A stretch of DNA of 64,000 nt. It comes from Trichopria drosophilae (lineage: Eukaryota > Arthropoda > Insecta > Hymenoptera > Diapriidae). The notes below the pieces were generated by a model that saw only the letters and a list, made by a program, of their open reading frames with translations, was not told where the DNA came from and made no database searches. Numbering within the stretch: position 1 is the stretch's first letter; every line of letters starts with the position of its first letter. Location of the stretch: contig CM059587.1 of the NCBI GenBank assembly GCA_030407085.1, positions 22,789,001 to 22,853,000 of the forward strand, read 5' to 3'. This document shows, one piece after another, positions 12,501 through 22,413 of this stretch. Made by a program: the position numbers and the translations under genes.

Positions 12501-15500
12501 GAAGTATCTGAAAGAGCCGCCTTTTTGATGTCAGAAAGGTTGGGTGTAGATTCTTTTTCTTGGTTATAACGAATATGTGCTGAAGTTAGCGCTGCAAAAG
12601 TGTCCGTCCCGTCCTTAAAGGGTTAAACATTCATTTCATGCCACCAGGAAAATGTCTAAACGATGATTAATTGTTCTTATGTTGAGGACTTTTATTATTT
12701 TGTATTATTTTTATATCCCTTCAAAAAGGCAGAATGTGTATTAACCCATTAACGCCTGAAATGGCATTTTTTATACTTCATTATCAATCAAGTATTTCAT
12801 ATCAAAATAAAAGTTGAAAACAATTGAAAGGTACATATCCTATTGTTTTCGAGGTCGCTCTTCAAGATTCCGAGGTCGAAATTGAGTTTCAGCCATCAGG
12901 AATTCCAATATGGCGCCGAACTTTTAAAAAAATTCCAAAAAATTGGGAATTATTTATTTCTATCAATTTTTTTTCGAGCTAATAGAATATTGGGATTTTA
13001 TTGAAACTCTGAACAAAGGTGAACAAAATACTTCAATTTTAAGGAACAATTTTACTTTTGTACCCCATATTATTGTAACGACCTCAAAATGGCTGAAACA
13101 ATGAAAATTTCTTTGAAAAATTTCTGAACGTTCTAACTCAAAAACTACATGCTGTTATAAAAAAATGCTAAGAATGAAAAGTTCTTAGAATTCATCGAGA
13201 AATATAGTGGAATTTTTTCAGATTTTTGTGATGACATTTTGAGAAATTTTTTTTCAAAATTGTTTCAAAATTATAATTTATTTATGAAAAATTCTGAAAA
13301 AAATTTGGTGTATTCTCTGATGAATTCTAAGAGTTATTTGTTCTTTGCAATTTTTTCCAAAAGTTAATAGTTTTTGGGGGGGAAAAAATCCTAAACTATA
13401 ATATTGGAAATTCATTTCCTCGAAAACTATCAAACGTCCAGAAATTTTCAAAGACATTTTCATTGTTGACGCCATTTTGAAGTCGCTAGAATGATGTAGG
13501 GTATAAAAGTAAAATTTTTCCTTAAAATTGAAGTACTTTGTTCACCTTTGTTCAGAGTTTCAATAGAATTCCAATATTCTAATAGCTCGAAAAAATTTTA
13601 TAGGAATAAATAATTCTCAATTTTTTGGAATTTTTTTAAAAATTCGGCGCCATATTGGAATTCCTGATAGCTGAAACTCAATTTTGACCTCGGAATCTTG
13701 AAGAGGGACCTCGAAAACAATAGGATATGTACCTCTCAATTGTTTTCAACTTTGATTTTGATACGAAATACTTGATTGAAAATGAAGTATAAAAATTGTC
13801 ATTTCAGGCGTTAATGGGTTAATAGATCTGATATTTCTGCGTATCACGTTTACAATTGCATTATTCTTTTGATGATGCCAATATTCTGATTCTAATTGTT
13901 CCAGACATGAATGTTTATGCCTCACATATTTTATAAATGCTTTATATACTGAATATGATCTTTCTTAATAATGATTGCTCGATGTTTGTACTGTGTCATA
14001 TTTAATGAAGCAGAAATATGATACAATCGTATGCCATGAATTATGTCAATGTATAGTTTCTTGAGTGTCTTCATGAAAAATTATATATACTAAGTTTATA
14101 TGCTATGTTCTTCTAGTTTTAACATCATGAGGATAAATAGTCGGTTAATATTAAAGTTTTAGGGGATTTCAATTTTATTAAATTGTTTAAAACAAATTTC
14201 TTTTAAAAGGCTTATGAAACAATTTAGTAAAATAAATAGCTTCATGATATAGGTTGTATGAAATAACTTTTCGCGTTGTAAATAAGTAAAAACCATTACC
14301 ATTTCAAAAGTAATAATTTAAAACAGAGCAAAGTATCAATTAAAATATAGAAACCCAGACTTCAAAAAGTGATCAAATAACTTAAGAATAAAAAAATTAA
14401 ATAATTCTTTTAAAATCTTAAGAGATAATAAATGAATTATATAAATGAATACTAAAGAATACTAAAGAATACTAAACAGAATAATAAAGAATATAAAAAA
14501 ATACACTAAATAATATACTCAATATACTAAAAAATACTAAAAAATACTAAACAAATACTTAAAGAATACTAAACAGAATAATTACATTTAAATACAATTT
14601 CAAGCTGGAAATATCATAATTGCATGAAACTTGTACATCCGTACAATTGAATTAAATAATATAAGTGAGTTCATTTTGTTAATCAGCAAACAGAATCACA
14701 ATAACGATAATAATAGCTATATTTATTTTATTATTTAATTATAGCAATTAAAATTTTAACACTGAATTTTCGAGTGTGCACTGTTTTTAACTTTTTATCT
14801 TTTCTACTATTTACGTTATAAACTTCCTAACCTAAAATAATTGCAATATCATACAACTGCAATGTTACAAACAATTTCTCGATTCATATAAGTAAAAAAA
14901 TTAAATCATTATTATTGGACAATTAATTTGATCTTTTTGCGAAGTATCATTAAGTTGAGAATTAATTTTTATAATTTATTTTGACTTAGTAAGCTAAACA
15001 TGTTCTAACAATTTTCCTAAATTTTTGTTTTTGTGTATTTTTTTTTTACTATTTAAACCTGAAACATATTAAAGGTATATTTAATTTAATTTTTAATAAA
15101 GAAGTTAGCAAAATTGGTATTCTAACTAGTAACTAGTTAGCAGTTACAGAGGATATTCTCTGAATTATTTAAAAAAATTAAATATACTGTAATTAGTACC
15201 ATATTCGAAAGATTTTATATTCAAAAATTAATTTTGCATTTTTGTTGGAAACCTTAATATATCTGTTTTTAAACATTGTTCTCCTTTTTAATCTTGACTA
15301 ACTCATTCTCTTCTTCAAACTTTGTAACACTAAATTGAAATATTAATATTAAATTGAATATAACAACAATAGGCTTAAACCTGTGAGGTCTATGGCACAA
15401 AATCATTTCCGCTGAAATAAGAAATTGGTTACATTCATTTATCCTACGAAACATTTTTTTGTATTCAAACTAGTCTTGAATATAAATTTGTTCGCATACA

Positions 15501-18500
15501 TATTTCTATTCTCTGCTTTGTGTATAGTTTGTATGAGTGAGTGGTGTAGATTAGAAAAATTGAAAATAATTATTTTATCACTTAATTTATTGAATATACA
15601 TTTTACTATGTTTACTAATATGAATATTTATATTTACATTTCTAAAATTTCACATGTACATATATTTCTATTTCAATATCTGTTCATTAAGATACTATAT
15701 AATGTTAAAAATATATAATATATAATATTTCTAATATTTCTTCCAGGAAAGTAACGATTCATAGATTACCTTAATTTAATTCCTGTTAAACTCTTAACAA
15801 CTGTCTTCTTACATCTGTTTCTAAGGTTTAAGGAGAAACATCACTGTAAAAGAGGAACAAAGTTTATATGTTTAATTTAAAAAAAGTTTAATCTAAATTG
15901 TGTGGAATAGGTTTTATTATAGTAGTATTGAAGTACAAAACATATTTTGTTTTTCAATTTTCGTCTTTATTTGGTGTCTTAATTTTTTAGCTGAAACAAA
16001 AACAAAAAGAATTTCTGTAATACTTTAATACACACAGAATAAAAATAGAATATATCAAAATGATATTTTTTAACGTTGCACTTCTGAAAACAGTGAAAAA
16101 CTAAATTATGTTAATATCAATTATTAGATAATTATATAACAAGTATCTAGCTTAGCGTAACTATTTTAGAAGAAGAAAAATATTCGGTGCAAGTGTACTT
16201 GAAAGATGTTCCGTAAAAATCAATCTTTTAACATTCATACATGTTAATTTTCGATTTTTTTTTTAATTTTACAGCTATTTTATTCTTACTGATCATAATT
16301 TTGTAGCCTTCCTACTAATTTAGTAATTTTTATAAAAGTCACAAACATTTTGAAAGGGAATTCGCCCTGATACATCTTTTATTTAATTTTAAAGCCCATA
16401 TACCACCGAGAAATGAGATCTTATTTGCTGAAATGTTGGGGGAAAAATATAAACAAAAAAATGATTAGGTTAACAAAATGCGTTTAAAAATGTGAAAAAC
16501 ATTCTTTATTTGGGAATGATATTACATTATATTTATGTATAAACTTTCTAATTGTTTAAAAATTTAATAGTTATCAGCATTAGCAATCACAAGAACGATT
16601 TTTCATAGTATTCAAACAATTTTCTGAATTCAAATATTACTAAAGGAGTCCTTTTTTTGAATCATGATTAATCAATTTAATTAGTGCATTTTCTATTACG
16701 TGTTGGGTTCCAGAAATGTTAAAAAAATTATTTTTCCTTATTGCGAAAAATTTATATTAGACAAAAAAATCAATTTGGTCCAAAGTTGGATAAGTTTTAA
16801 TTCAAATTCACACATAAAAGATTTTGTTCGACTTTCAGATTACGTAAGTGGATGCATTCATTCTCATGAAATTACAATTCTATTGTAATATCTATATTAA
16901 TTGTAAGATTTAAATATATTTCAGGCGGTTATGGACAATTTTATTGCTTCAAAATGTTTTGAAATTATTGAAATTGATAATTGCATCAACGTTTTATTGA
17001 CGTCCATAATGCTGCGTAATTATTCCATAAAATTTACAATAATTTTCATAGATTGGTTTTTTCCCTATTGGAAACACAAAAAAAAAGTATCTTATACAAA
17101 TATCGTAGATATTTATTAATTAAAGAAAAATGAATTAAATTTTGGTTTTCAAATCACTTTTATTTCTTTTTTATGGGAAGCTGCGGACATGGTGGGGAAT
17201 ATGTGCATTAGATTTTTTTGTTAGAATTCTAAAAATGGTCTATTCTTAAAAGATTAGTATATCCTTGATTTGTGAAAAGCGCCTTTCTGAAAATAGAAAG
17301 AAAGATAATGTTTGGCATTCAAATTTATTCATTGCAATAGTAGAATCTATTTTTATCTAGTAGAGAAATATAATAGAGGATATTCCAACATCCCTGATTT
17401 CGAAAATGATTCCTTGACTAGATGATATTATCATCTATTATTAAACATTTTTATGTAAATCAATGATTAGCAGTATTTATTAGATTGATTACACTTTGAA
17501 TTTAAGTAAAGAACTTAAAAAAATGAACAAGAAATTATGTTAGTTTCTGTTAAGTAGTTTCAGATCTTGAACTAGAAGTGAATTTTAAATTAAAAAAAGC
17601 TTTTCTATAAAGTTGTAACTAATTCTTTACACTGCAATAATCGAAAAAGAGATTCTAGAGACTATTCTAATCTAAATAATAAAAATAAAATTATTGACGA
17701 ATATGAACAATGTACATTTACTATGTGAATTATCATCATATAGAATCACTTTTTGTGAATCATCATATTGAATCGTCTTTTGAAATTAATTGGCTTTAAT
17801 AATTGTAATTAGCTTGACGATGCATATCATCAAGAGCTTTAATGCTTTATAATTATATTGTAATTTTATAAAAAAAAATGCATCCAATAGAAACGTGCAA
17901 CGATTTTTACTAACATTTCAAATCAGACTAAAAAAAGAAAATTTAGGCGATTGGTTTAGGCTCGTGACAGATTCTTAAGTGATTTTCGGATATATTAAAA
18001 TGAAATATTAAACAAGCAGTGTTATATGTTGAATGAGTTATGACAATGAATGTGTCACATTTAAATATCGCACTATGAATTGGTATTTTCCAAGGAATAA
18101 ATATAAATATATAAACTATCTCTTGGATGAACGTTTCGTTTATTCGCATGTCGTTTGATTTCAGGTCCACCGATGTTCCATCCACGAGGAATGGGCCCAA
18201 GAGGAATGAGGCCGGGTATGAGACCAGCGTTCGGTCCACGGGGTCCTGGCGGACCGTTCGACCCTCGCGAAGGTGAGCCTTACTTCCGGCCACCGTTCGA
18301 CGACGGGCGTGGTCCACCACCCCATATGCGACCTCCATTCGGCATGCACGGACCCCCGATGCACGGCCCTGATGGACCGTGGCGAAATCCTAACTCTGAG
18401 AACGGTCCACCGGGTCATGGACCCTCTGGGCATGGTGGACCAAATCCTTCTGCAGGTCATGGACCAATGCAAGGACACGGCAAACCATCAGGACCACCGT

Positions 18501-19294
18501 CGGGTGGTCCTCCAGGGTCCGCAGGACACTCGGGCCCGAATCGTTCGAAATCCCCAGGACCTCCATTCCATGGAAGTTCAGAATGGACGATAGAGCCATT
18601 AGTAGGAAGCTCCGAGGAGAACGGGGATAGCAAACCCCGAAGCCGTTCTGAACGGAGCAATAGCTCCGAGAAAGACAATCGAAACAAAAACAGAAAGTCA
18701 AGGTGGGCCAACGCTAGTCCGTCAGAAACAGGGGAACCCGGGGACGATGAAGGTGGCGAAAAACCGAACAAACACGATGAAGATGGAATGAAAGACGCAG
18801 CGGCTCCGAAAGAGAGTCGGGATGAAAAAGACGAACAAGTGTTTTCGAAAAATCGCGTTGAATCCGATCGGACGTTGACCGAAGTGACAATGGAGGTCGA
18901 GAAACAGAAAGCGCCGGAAGTGAAAAACGTGCCCGTGGAAGCTCCACCGGAAACGCAATCGGTGGAGGCGCCTCCAGCGCAGACGAAAGCCCCAGCTCCA
19001 ATAGAGATGCCACCACCTCCGATGGACATGCCGTCACCTCCGAAGGAAAAGGAGCCGTTCGTTAAGGAAGCTCCAGTTATCGTGGAGCAGCCACCGTCGG
19101 AAACCCGAATGGAAACGCCGATGGATATCCCGATGGATCCCCCGAAGTCTATTCCGATGGAGGCCCCAATGGAGGTCCCAATGGAAACTCCGATGGAGAC
19201 GACGACGACGACGACGACGACGACGACTGAAGCGGCCAATGACCCGCCGGCAGTATCGGAGGCGCCAGTGGAAATGGCGTCCGAAGAGACGTAA
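301..19294 (+). CDS. SCAF4/SCAF8: SCAF4/SCAF8-like SR-related CTD-associated factor (gene span, 5' partial)
   Basis: Six exons join in frame: 301-509, 1928-2105, 2191-2556, 2667-2891, 8442-10469 and 18165-19294, giving about 1377 residues and a TAA at 19292-19294. The RRM has RNP2 LWVGHL (315-332) and RNP1 RGCAFICM (414-437), preceded by CSTTLWVG as in vertebrate SCAF8. It is followed by the family's AWAPGKGVK and LGVSYIPW segments and EEGGMVDDETLPP. The rest is low-complexity: Met/Pro/Gln-rich, His/Pro-rich, Arg/Asp/Asn repeats, a Gly/Pro/His block, and an acidic Pro/Met/Glu tail. In this family a CID domain binds the phosphorylated Pol II CTD and the RRM binds nascent RNA, suppressing premature poly(A) site use; the CID must lie left of the window. 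All exon-exon joins after the RRM exons are phase 1. Vertebrates have two paralogues, so SCAF4 versus SCAF8 cannot be chosen. Confidence 0.94.
510..1927 (+). other. SCAF4/8 intron occupied by a TTAA foldback element
   Basis: This intron is 1418 bases. Almost all of it (547-1879) is one inverted-repeat element, described separately. The remaining bases are a short AT-rich stretch before the acceptor TTTACAG at 1921-1927. Without the element the intron would be under 100 bases, which suggests the element enlarged a small ancestral intron. Confidence 0.85.
547..1879. mobile_element. TTAA-flanked foldback element, family A copy 1 (piggyBac-like MITE)
   Basis: The left end is TTAACCCATTAACGCC and the right end is its complement, GGCGTTAATGGGTTAA. 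The two halves are near-complementary over most of their length: for example the GGTCGCTCTTCAAGATTCCG region near 660 reappears inverted near 1750-1770. No transposase frame is present; short open frames inside are by-products of the repeat. TTAA target duplication followed by CCC is the rule for piggyBac-superfamily insertions. A second, shorter copy lies at 12741-13822. Confidence 0.85.
1928..2105 (+). CDS. SCAF4/SCAF8: SCAF4/8 exon: RRM end and family-specific linker
   Basis: This encodes LAWAPGKGVKGKDWKDYW, then WEVELGVSYIPWMKL and LEEGGMVDDETLPPRFR. The match to the vertebrate family segment (AWALNKGVK, DLGVTYIPW, EGGMID) is the clearest identifier of the gene. The acceptor is at 1926-1927 and the donor GTAATT at 2106; the exon ends in phase 1. 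Confidence 0.95.
2191..2556 (+). CDS. SCAF4/SCAF8: SCAF4/8 exon: Met/Pro/Gln-rich segment with two possible acceptors
   Basis: The exon encodes repeated MPPTQ/MPPVQ-type units, then Pro-rich sequence ending PPPLSGVP. Two acceptors fit phase 1: AG at 2189-2190 (adding GKLKLSSSSS) and AG at 2219-2220, 30 bases downstream, starting directly at MMNSMPP. Both keep the frame. The donor GTAAGT at 2557 is strong, and the exon ends in phase 1. The upstream intron (2106-2190) is only 85 bases. Confidence 0.88.
2667..2891 (+). CDS. SCAF4/SCAF8: SCAF4/8 exon: Met/Gly/Pro-rich segment
   Basis: This encodes MLGPMGLSMPPHGLMPNVP through GPSDKPNSAG. The acceptor AG is at 2665-2666 after a short 110-base intron, and the donor GTATGT is at 2892. 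It is a symmetric phase 1-1 exon, so skipping it would keep the frame. It is a low-complexity, disordered linker with no recognisable domain. Confidence 0.88.
3084..3918. mobile_element. Long inverted-repeat MITE with TACACGGAAAGAAA termini
   Basis: The left end is TACACGGAAAGAAATTT and the right end AAATTTCTTTGCGTGTA. Arms of about 350 bases match through GTACTTTTTTCATTCTAAAG (left) and its complement near 3670-3685, up to the central AGCGAGGGCCCTAGACTAAA around 3422-3445 and its partner at 3560-3585. It has no coding capacity. A shorter element with a related terminus lies at 56412-56543. Confidence 0.8.
4074..4657. repeat. Inverted repeat of about 180-base arms
   Basis: The left arm (about 4074-4250) contains CGTGGTCCGGTGACAGTTG and the right arm (about 4475-4657) contains CAACTGTCACCAGACCACG. 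The match runs through the AATCGATATTGCC and ACGCTTGCGGAT segments to GCCAACATTGAT near the centre. The left arm has a 65-codon open frame, but the mirrored arm is not open and no family is recognised, so it is treated as repeat DNA. Confidence 0.75.
5419..7530. mobile_element. TTAA-flanked foldback element, family B, interrupted by a LINE
   Basis: The ends are TTAACTCATTAACGCCC and GGCCGTTAACGGGTTAA. The arms are long: AATATCGAGTTTTCGATACA near 6499 is mirrored near 7284-7303, and the subterminal GGGGTCGCTCTTTCGAG near 5530 is mirrored near 7407-7423. The left arm is split by a LINE fragment at 5561-6410; removing it restores continuity with the right arm. Part of the same family recurs, decayed, at 29290-29868. 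Confidence 0.85.
5561..6410 (-). mobile_element. 5'-truncated non-LTR retrotransposon (LINE, jockey/CR1-like) fragment
   Basis: The - strand frame (6431-5739) encodes the C-terminal reverse-transcriptase region of a LINE: LGVIFDQSFKFSEHI and SILTYGSVIWRP are typical of the thumb region and following segment of jockey/CR1-type elements. The 3' end, read on the - strand, is an AT-rich tail of TAAA-like units next to 5561. The element is flanked by AGAAAA at 5555-5560 and 6411-6416, a likely target-site duplication. The polymerase core and endonuclease are missing, so it is a dead 5' truncation. Confidence 0.85.
7613..8100 (-). pseudogene. Broken transposon-encoded protein fragment (uncharacterised insect family)
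   Basis: On the - strand, 8100 to about 7850 reads WPIKLKIVPKHYQGDIFEGN then EWRKLLKEAEKLVYEDIYNG and stops. After a frame change, 7822-7613 reads KYNVILKHLKQCLQILPNNG, WSEEAGESVHTEFLKYW and ends IEFSSEHI with a stop. The pattern (EGNxxRKLL, then SEQAxESVH) resembles the C-terminal part of a multi-copy protein I associate with insect DNA transposons; I cannot name the superfamily. At least one frameshift and an internal stop show it is dead. It lies antisense in the SCAF4/8 intron. Confidence 0.6.
8442..10469 (+). CDS. SCAF4/SCAF8: SCAF4/8 exon: giant low-complexity exon (Pro/His, Arg/Asp/Asn, Gly/Pro)
   Basis: This exon encodes 676 residues. In order it has MP/N repeats, a Pro/His/Gln-rich stretch (about 8580-8900), an acidic DMDMDLDES patch, a short conserved-looking VSLSDQLIAAMKS helix, an Arg/Asp/Asn repeat region with RDN triplets (about 9040-9360), a second helix-like QSLADRLRQLADGTLQ (9412-9459), charged linker, then a Gly-Pro-Gly-Gly-His block (about 10040-10400). 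The Arg/Asp tracts resemble RD-rich splicing-related proteins. Open frames on both strands here are shadows of the repetitive codons. Both flanking introns are phase 1. Confidence 0.93.
9208..9306 (+). repeat. Coding minisatellite: RDN-type triplet repeats
   Basis: Nine-base units of the type GAT/GAC-AAT-CGA are repeated in tandem inside the SCAF4/8 exon and encode consecutive RDN or REN triplets before grading into RDRD. The unit preserves frame, so gain or loss of copies would change protein length without frameshift. Confidence 0.85.
10042..10380 (+). repeat. Coding minisatellite: GPGGPGGHGPGG-type repeats
   Basis: Degenerate units encoding GPGGHGPGG and PGGPGG run through most of this stretch, with GC content far above the surroundings. 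They are in frame with the RRM exons and flanked by SCAF4/8 sequence. It looks collagen-like only by composition: there is no regular Gly-X-Y array. Confidence 0.85.
11311..12626. mobile_element. TTAA-flanked foldback element, family C
   Basis: The ends are TTAACCTTTAAGGACGGG and CCCGTCCTTAAAGGGTTAA. The arms share the GCAGAGGACTCGGAAGTGCA segment (11505-11524) with its complement at 12363-12382, and ATTACAAATATGAGGTCAGG (11711-11730) with its complement near 12184-12203. The central part carries CCGCCATATTGGATCC near 12150. It has no transposase. Confidence 0.85.
12741..13822. mobile_element. TTAA-flanked foldback element, family A copy 2
   Basis: It begins TTAACCCATTAACGCC and ends GGCGTTAATGGGTTAA, and is closely similar to 547-1879 along its arms, including the subterminal GAGGTCGCTCTTCAAG segment. 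It is about 250 bases shorter than copy 1, with a deletion in the right arm near 13432 where the sequence jumps from CTATCAAA to CGTCCAGAAA. Two family members in different introns of one gene show the family was mobile. Confidence 0.87.
14446..14579 (+). repeat. Degenerate TACTAAAGAA-type simple repeat
   Basis: AATACTAAAGAATACTAAA and variants such as AATACTAAAAAATACTAAAC recur about ten times in 130 bases. This is an AT-rich short tandem repeat in an intron, with no further structure. Confidence 0.75.
18165..19294 (+). CDS. SCAF4/SCAF8: SCAF4/8 last coding exon: Pro/Gly-rich then acidic tail
   Basis: It begins GPPMFHPRGMGPRGMRPG and continues Pro/Gly-rich, then a charged Ser/Arg segment containing RNKNRKSRWANASPSETGEP, then Glu/Lys-rich, then a tail of PMD/PME repeats, a run of ten Thr and EASEAPVEMASEET-like end. 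The frame joins exon 8442-10469 in phase 1. The stop is TAA at 19292-19294. Confidence 0.93.
19199..19228 (+). repeat. (ACG)n trinucleotide microsatellite in coding sequence
   Basis: Ten consecutive ACG codons encode a poly-Thr run near the SCAF4/8 C-terminus. A trinucleotide unit keeps the frame, so length variation would be tolerated. Confidence 0.9.
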
Positions 19295-19885
19295 TAGCAA
19301 CGACAGTGCTAACGAAGTGACCGACGAGTTTTCTAGGAAGTTGTGTAAAATAGGCTCGCGGTGCCGCGTGTACATAGGTTATTATCGACGCATGAGTGTG
19401 CGAGAGTGGATGGAAGTATGTGAAAATGTAGGGACGGCGGAAGAAAGACTTCGAGTTGACAATTGCGAATTCAGAATTGATGTTGCGAGTGGCGAGGCTC
19501 GTGGTTTCAGTGTGCTGTTGATTCGTTCGATGAATTGTTGGTTGTTTTTTTTTCCTTCATCTTTCTTTCGTACGAGTACTGGTACGGTTTGGAATATATA
19601 TTTATATATTAATATATATTTATATATGCGGCGGCGGTGCCGTTGTGATAGTGAACACAGGACCAATACGCCGCGGAGTTTCCTGAGATGAAAGAGCAGG
19701 CGATGCGAGTCTAGTCGGAAGTCAAATTTTCGCGATCGAAAGAAAAACTCCTGAGAGGCGAGAAGTGGCGCTGCGGGTAACTTACTTGCGAGTCGTACGT
19801 TACCCATACGCCAAAGTGACTAATTTATTGAAATACTGTACATATATACTTTTTATATCTCTCCGATGATCGATCAACGTGAGAA

Positions 19886-19891
19886 AATAAA
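19886..19891 (+). terminator. Poly(A) signal AATAAA, proximal, SCAF4/8
   Basis: AATAAA lies 592 bases after the stop, with TATTTTGTA and TTGTTTTT downstream, a usual arrangement for cleavage. Confidence 0.6.
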
Positions 19892-20953
19892 TATTTTGTA
19901 CATACCTTGTTTTTACAAAAAAAAAAAGATAGTTGTGGTGTTCTCATTCCGCGCGACCCGAGGATCTTAACATGCCTTTCTTTAACAATTAACGTTTCAA
20001 TAGTCGTCGGTGATTAATAAATCGACAGTATCGCTGCATTTCATTGATTTTCAAATAACAATTCCAAGTCGATACAGATTATATCGATTGGTTCAAAATT
20101 CATCGGAGATAAGAAAATGGAAAAAAGATATTGCGAGATATTCGACGGAGAGAACGAATTGGTGGAAGTAACGAAAGACAGAGCTAGACATAGAAACTAA
20201 GAGAGAAAGAGAGACACACACGCACAGACAGAGAAAGTTTAAAAAGGTGAGTCGTTACTTGCATCCTGATAGCTACGTTCACGCACGCACGTTCTTTCAA
20301 CGATGGAGGACTCGCGCTTGCACTCAAACTGAGTGACAAGTGCAAGGTACTGTGGTTCACATTCACATACATAAATAAGTGCGCTAGAGAGTGAGTGTGA
20401 GAGAGAAAGACAATGCGGATAGTCGAGTTTGCGGGATGACCGCGCACCGCTCGAATAAGAACTCGAGTACTATTAATAATGCATTTCCTCCTTTATTAAA
20501 TTACCCGCCGATTTTACTTTAATTGCAATTGATGTTTTGTGCCCGTGTAAGGACGTGGAAACGGTGCGCGGCATCGCTAGGACTCGCGGGCCAATGTGGA
20601 TAGGGACGGACATATTTGTGAAATTGTGAAAACGATGCCGCAAGATCTATCGATCGCGATTGTTATCGACCGAATGACGGGTTTACATCGGTGTCGCGAT
20701 TTCGAGATTTTTGTTTCGTTTCGATAGTTGATACTTTATTGCCCCCTCCCAAGAAGACTTGAGGTTAGGTCCCGCGGGCGTGGCTGTTGCTCGCGACAGC
20801 AGCGCCACGAGATTGCGACTCCGAGAGGGGGCCAGAAAGCGACCTAGGGAGAGAATCGGATCATTTGAATACATTTCGAAGAAGTCGCTCCCTACGCTAC
20901 CTATTATCGTAATTTACAAATAACATACTTATGTAATCGATACAGTTGCAAGA

Positions 20954-20959
20954 AATAAA
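20954..20959 (+). terminator. Poly(A) signal AATAAA, distal candidate
   Basis: AATAAA lies in AGAAATAAAG about 1.66 kb after the stop, at the point where base composition drops to the AT-rich intergenic level. It would give a long 3' UTR isoform. Confidence 0.4.
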
Positions 20960-20960
20960 G

Positions 20961-22019
20961 ATGTAAAATCCAGACTATCTAGTACTTTATAAGATTTTTA
21001 TTTTTATATTTTTTTCCTAGACACAACACATTCTTGGGAGTTTTCGATACTGACGTCGTTTCTCGTGAGCGTTCCAGTTTCACGTAATTCAGTCACGTCA
21101 AAAATGGGACATGTCAGATTTTTCAGTTTCTTGAAATTAAAGTTAAGATCTACGTGCAGTTTAAAATCTTTGATAGCTGCAGGTCTCTTATCTCGGGTAA
21201 TAAGAAAACTGTAAAACTTGCATCATTTTTTTTCGAATACTTGTAAGAAACTTTTTTTTCTCAATTTTACTGATGATATTATGTCGGTAATATTATTTTT
21301 CTTGATATTTTGTAGTAGTATTATTATTAATACGATTATGATTATTGCAATTTGTAGACGTGTTTGATTTTTTCTAATACCAATTTAGAATTTACCTAAT
21401 GCATCTTTCGTAGATCGTAATTGACTGCATCTTTGGTGTACGGAGGGCATTTGTCTTTATAATACAAGTGTAAATATTAAGGCACTGTAACTATCAAATT
21501 AATGTTAATAATGAGATTGTTCATTCTTTGATTTTGTTTTCACGACAGACTGCCAGTTTACATAATTTAGCAGCTTCCAATGACCGACGCGAAACGTCTT
21601 GTATTGAACGTAGAACATTTTGTATGCATTATGCCGATATGTGTCATATGTACATCGATGTTTTCGGGAGCCGAGTATCGATATGTAGAATTAGGCTAGA
21701 ATAATGTTTTCATGCCACGGTGAGTTTTTCATGTTACGATTAATACCGATTTCATCAACTTTGCGCATCGGTGGTATTTCGAATGTCTATCAAGTTTAAC
21801 CAATATGTAAAAACTACCGAATGGAACCAACGGGATATAAAATATACGAATTTAATTCTCTTTATTTTAATTTATGTATAGCCTGTTGAACCAAGCCTAT
21901 TTTCATTTGAATCGTGGTTTAAGATAATTCAACGATTTTTAGTAAAATTTGCAGTTGCCTTGAGTCATGTTTGTAGATTTACTAGTTAATGAATTTAGGA
22001 TAAGCATCGGAAATATATT
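20961..22019. other. Intergenic, nothing recognised
   Basis: AT-rich DNA without a supported open frame, RNA gene or inverted repeat that I could detect. Confidence 0.5.
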
Positions 22020-22413
22020 TTAACCCTTTCAGTCGCAGTGTTTCTTGTTCCTGCCCTTCCTAAGACTCCAATAAACGTTATTAATAAATAATAATGCATA
22101 ATTATATAAAATAATTATTGTCAATAAGAAATTATTTTCAAAAGAAATTCATGCGAGACGAACTAATAGCTATTACTAATTGATGTTTGGTATACAGGGT
22201 TTTTTTGGGGGTGATTTTTAAGAAATTCAAAATGGCGGATCCAATATGGCCGATCAAAATTCTAAGAAACGGTAATTTGGTCTTATATTGGATCCGCCAT
22301 TTTGAATTATGTAAATTTGACACCGGATTCGTAATTAGCGTCTCGAAAAACCAGTGTATATCGAATTTAAGAAAAAAACCATCAATGGTAAAATTCATAA
22401 CTGAAAGGGTTAA
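22020..22413. mobile_element. TTAA-flanked short MITE, family D
   Basis: The ends are TTAACCCTTTCAGTCG and AACTGAAAGGGTTAA. At 394 bases it is the shortest of the TTAA group. Inside are AAAATGGCGGATCCAATATG (about 22231) and its inverted partner GGATCCGCCATTTTGAATT (about 22290), plus GATTCGTAATTAGCG near 22325. Confidence 0.85.

Larger units (their letters stand above)
10470..18164 (+). other. SCAF4/8 large intron (7.7 kb)
   Basis: The donor GTAAGG is at 10470 and the acceptor TTTGATTTCAG ends at 18164. Two TTAA foldback elements (11311-12626 and 12741-13822) sit 114 bases apart. 10470-11310 and 13823-18164 are very AT-rich; apart from the TACTAAAGAA-type repeat at 14446-14579 I see nothing in them. 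Short frames at 15425-15718 and 16700-17119 have no recognisable family or coding bias. Confidence 0.85.
19295..20960 (+). other. SCAF4/8 3' UTR with two candidate poly(A) signals
   Basis: No gene follows the stop. The first AATAAA is at 19886-19891, followed by a GT-rich stretch and an A-run at 19917-19928. A second AATAAA is at 20954-20959. The region up to about 20900 stays GC-richer than intergenic DNA, which fits a longer alternative 3' UTR. A GA/CA-rich simple stretch lies at about 20200-20240. Which signal is used cannot be decided from sequence. Confidence 0.6.

Noticed and set aside
16700..17119. Two 62-codon frames near an intronic AG
   Set aside because: Low-complexity AT-driven sequence with no homologous pattern.
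18457..19239. 260-codon - strand frame opposite the last SCAF4/8 exon
   Set aside because: Composition is Gly/Ser/Val-rich mirror of Pro/Thr/Met codons, with no family recognised.
20184..20447. - strand frame of 87 codons in the SCAF4/8 3' UTR
   Set aside because: Ser/Leu-rich product of GA/CA simple sequence; no support as a gene.
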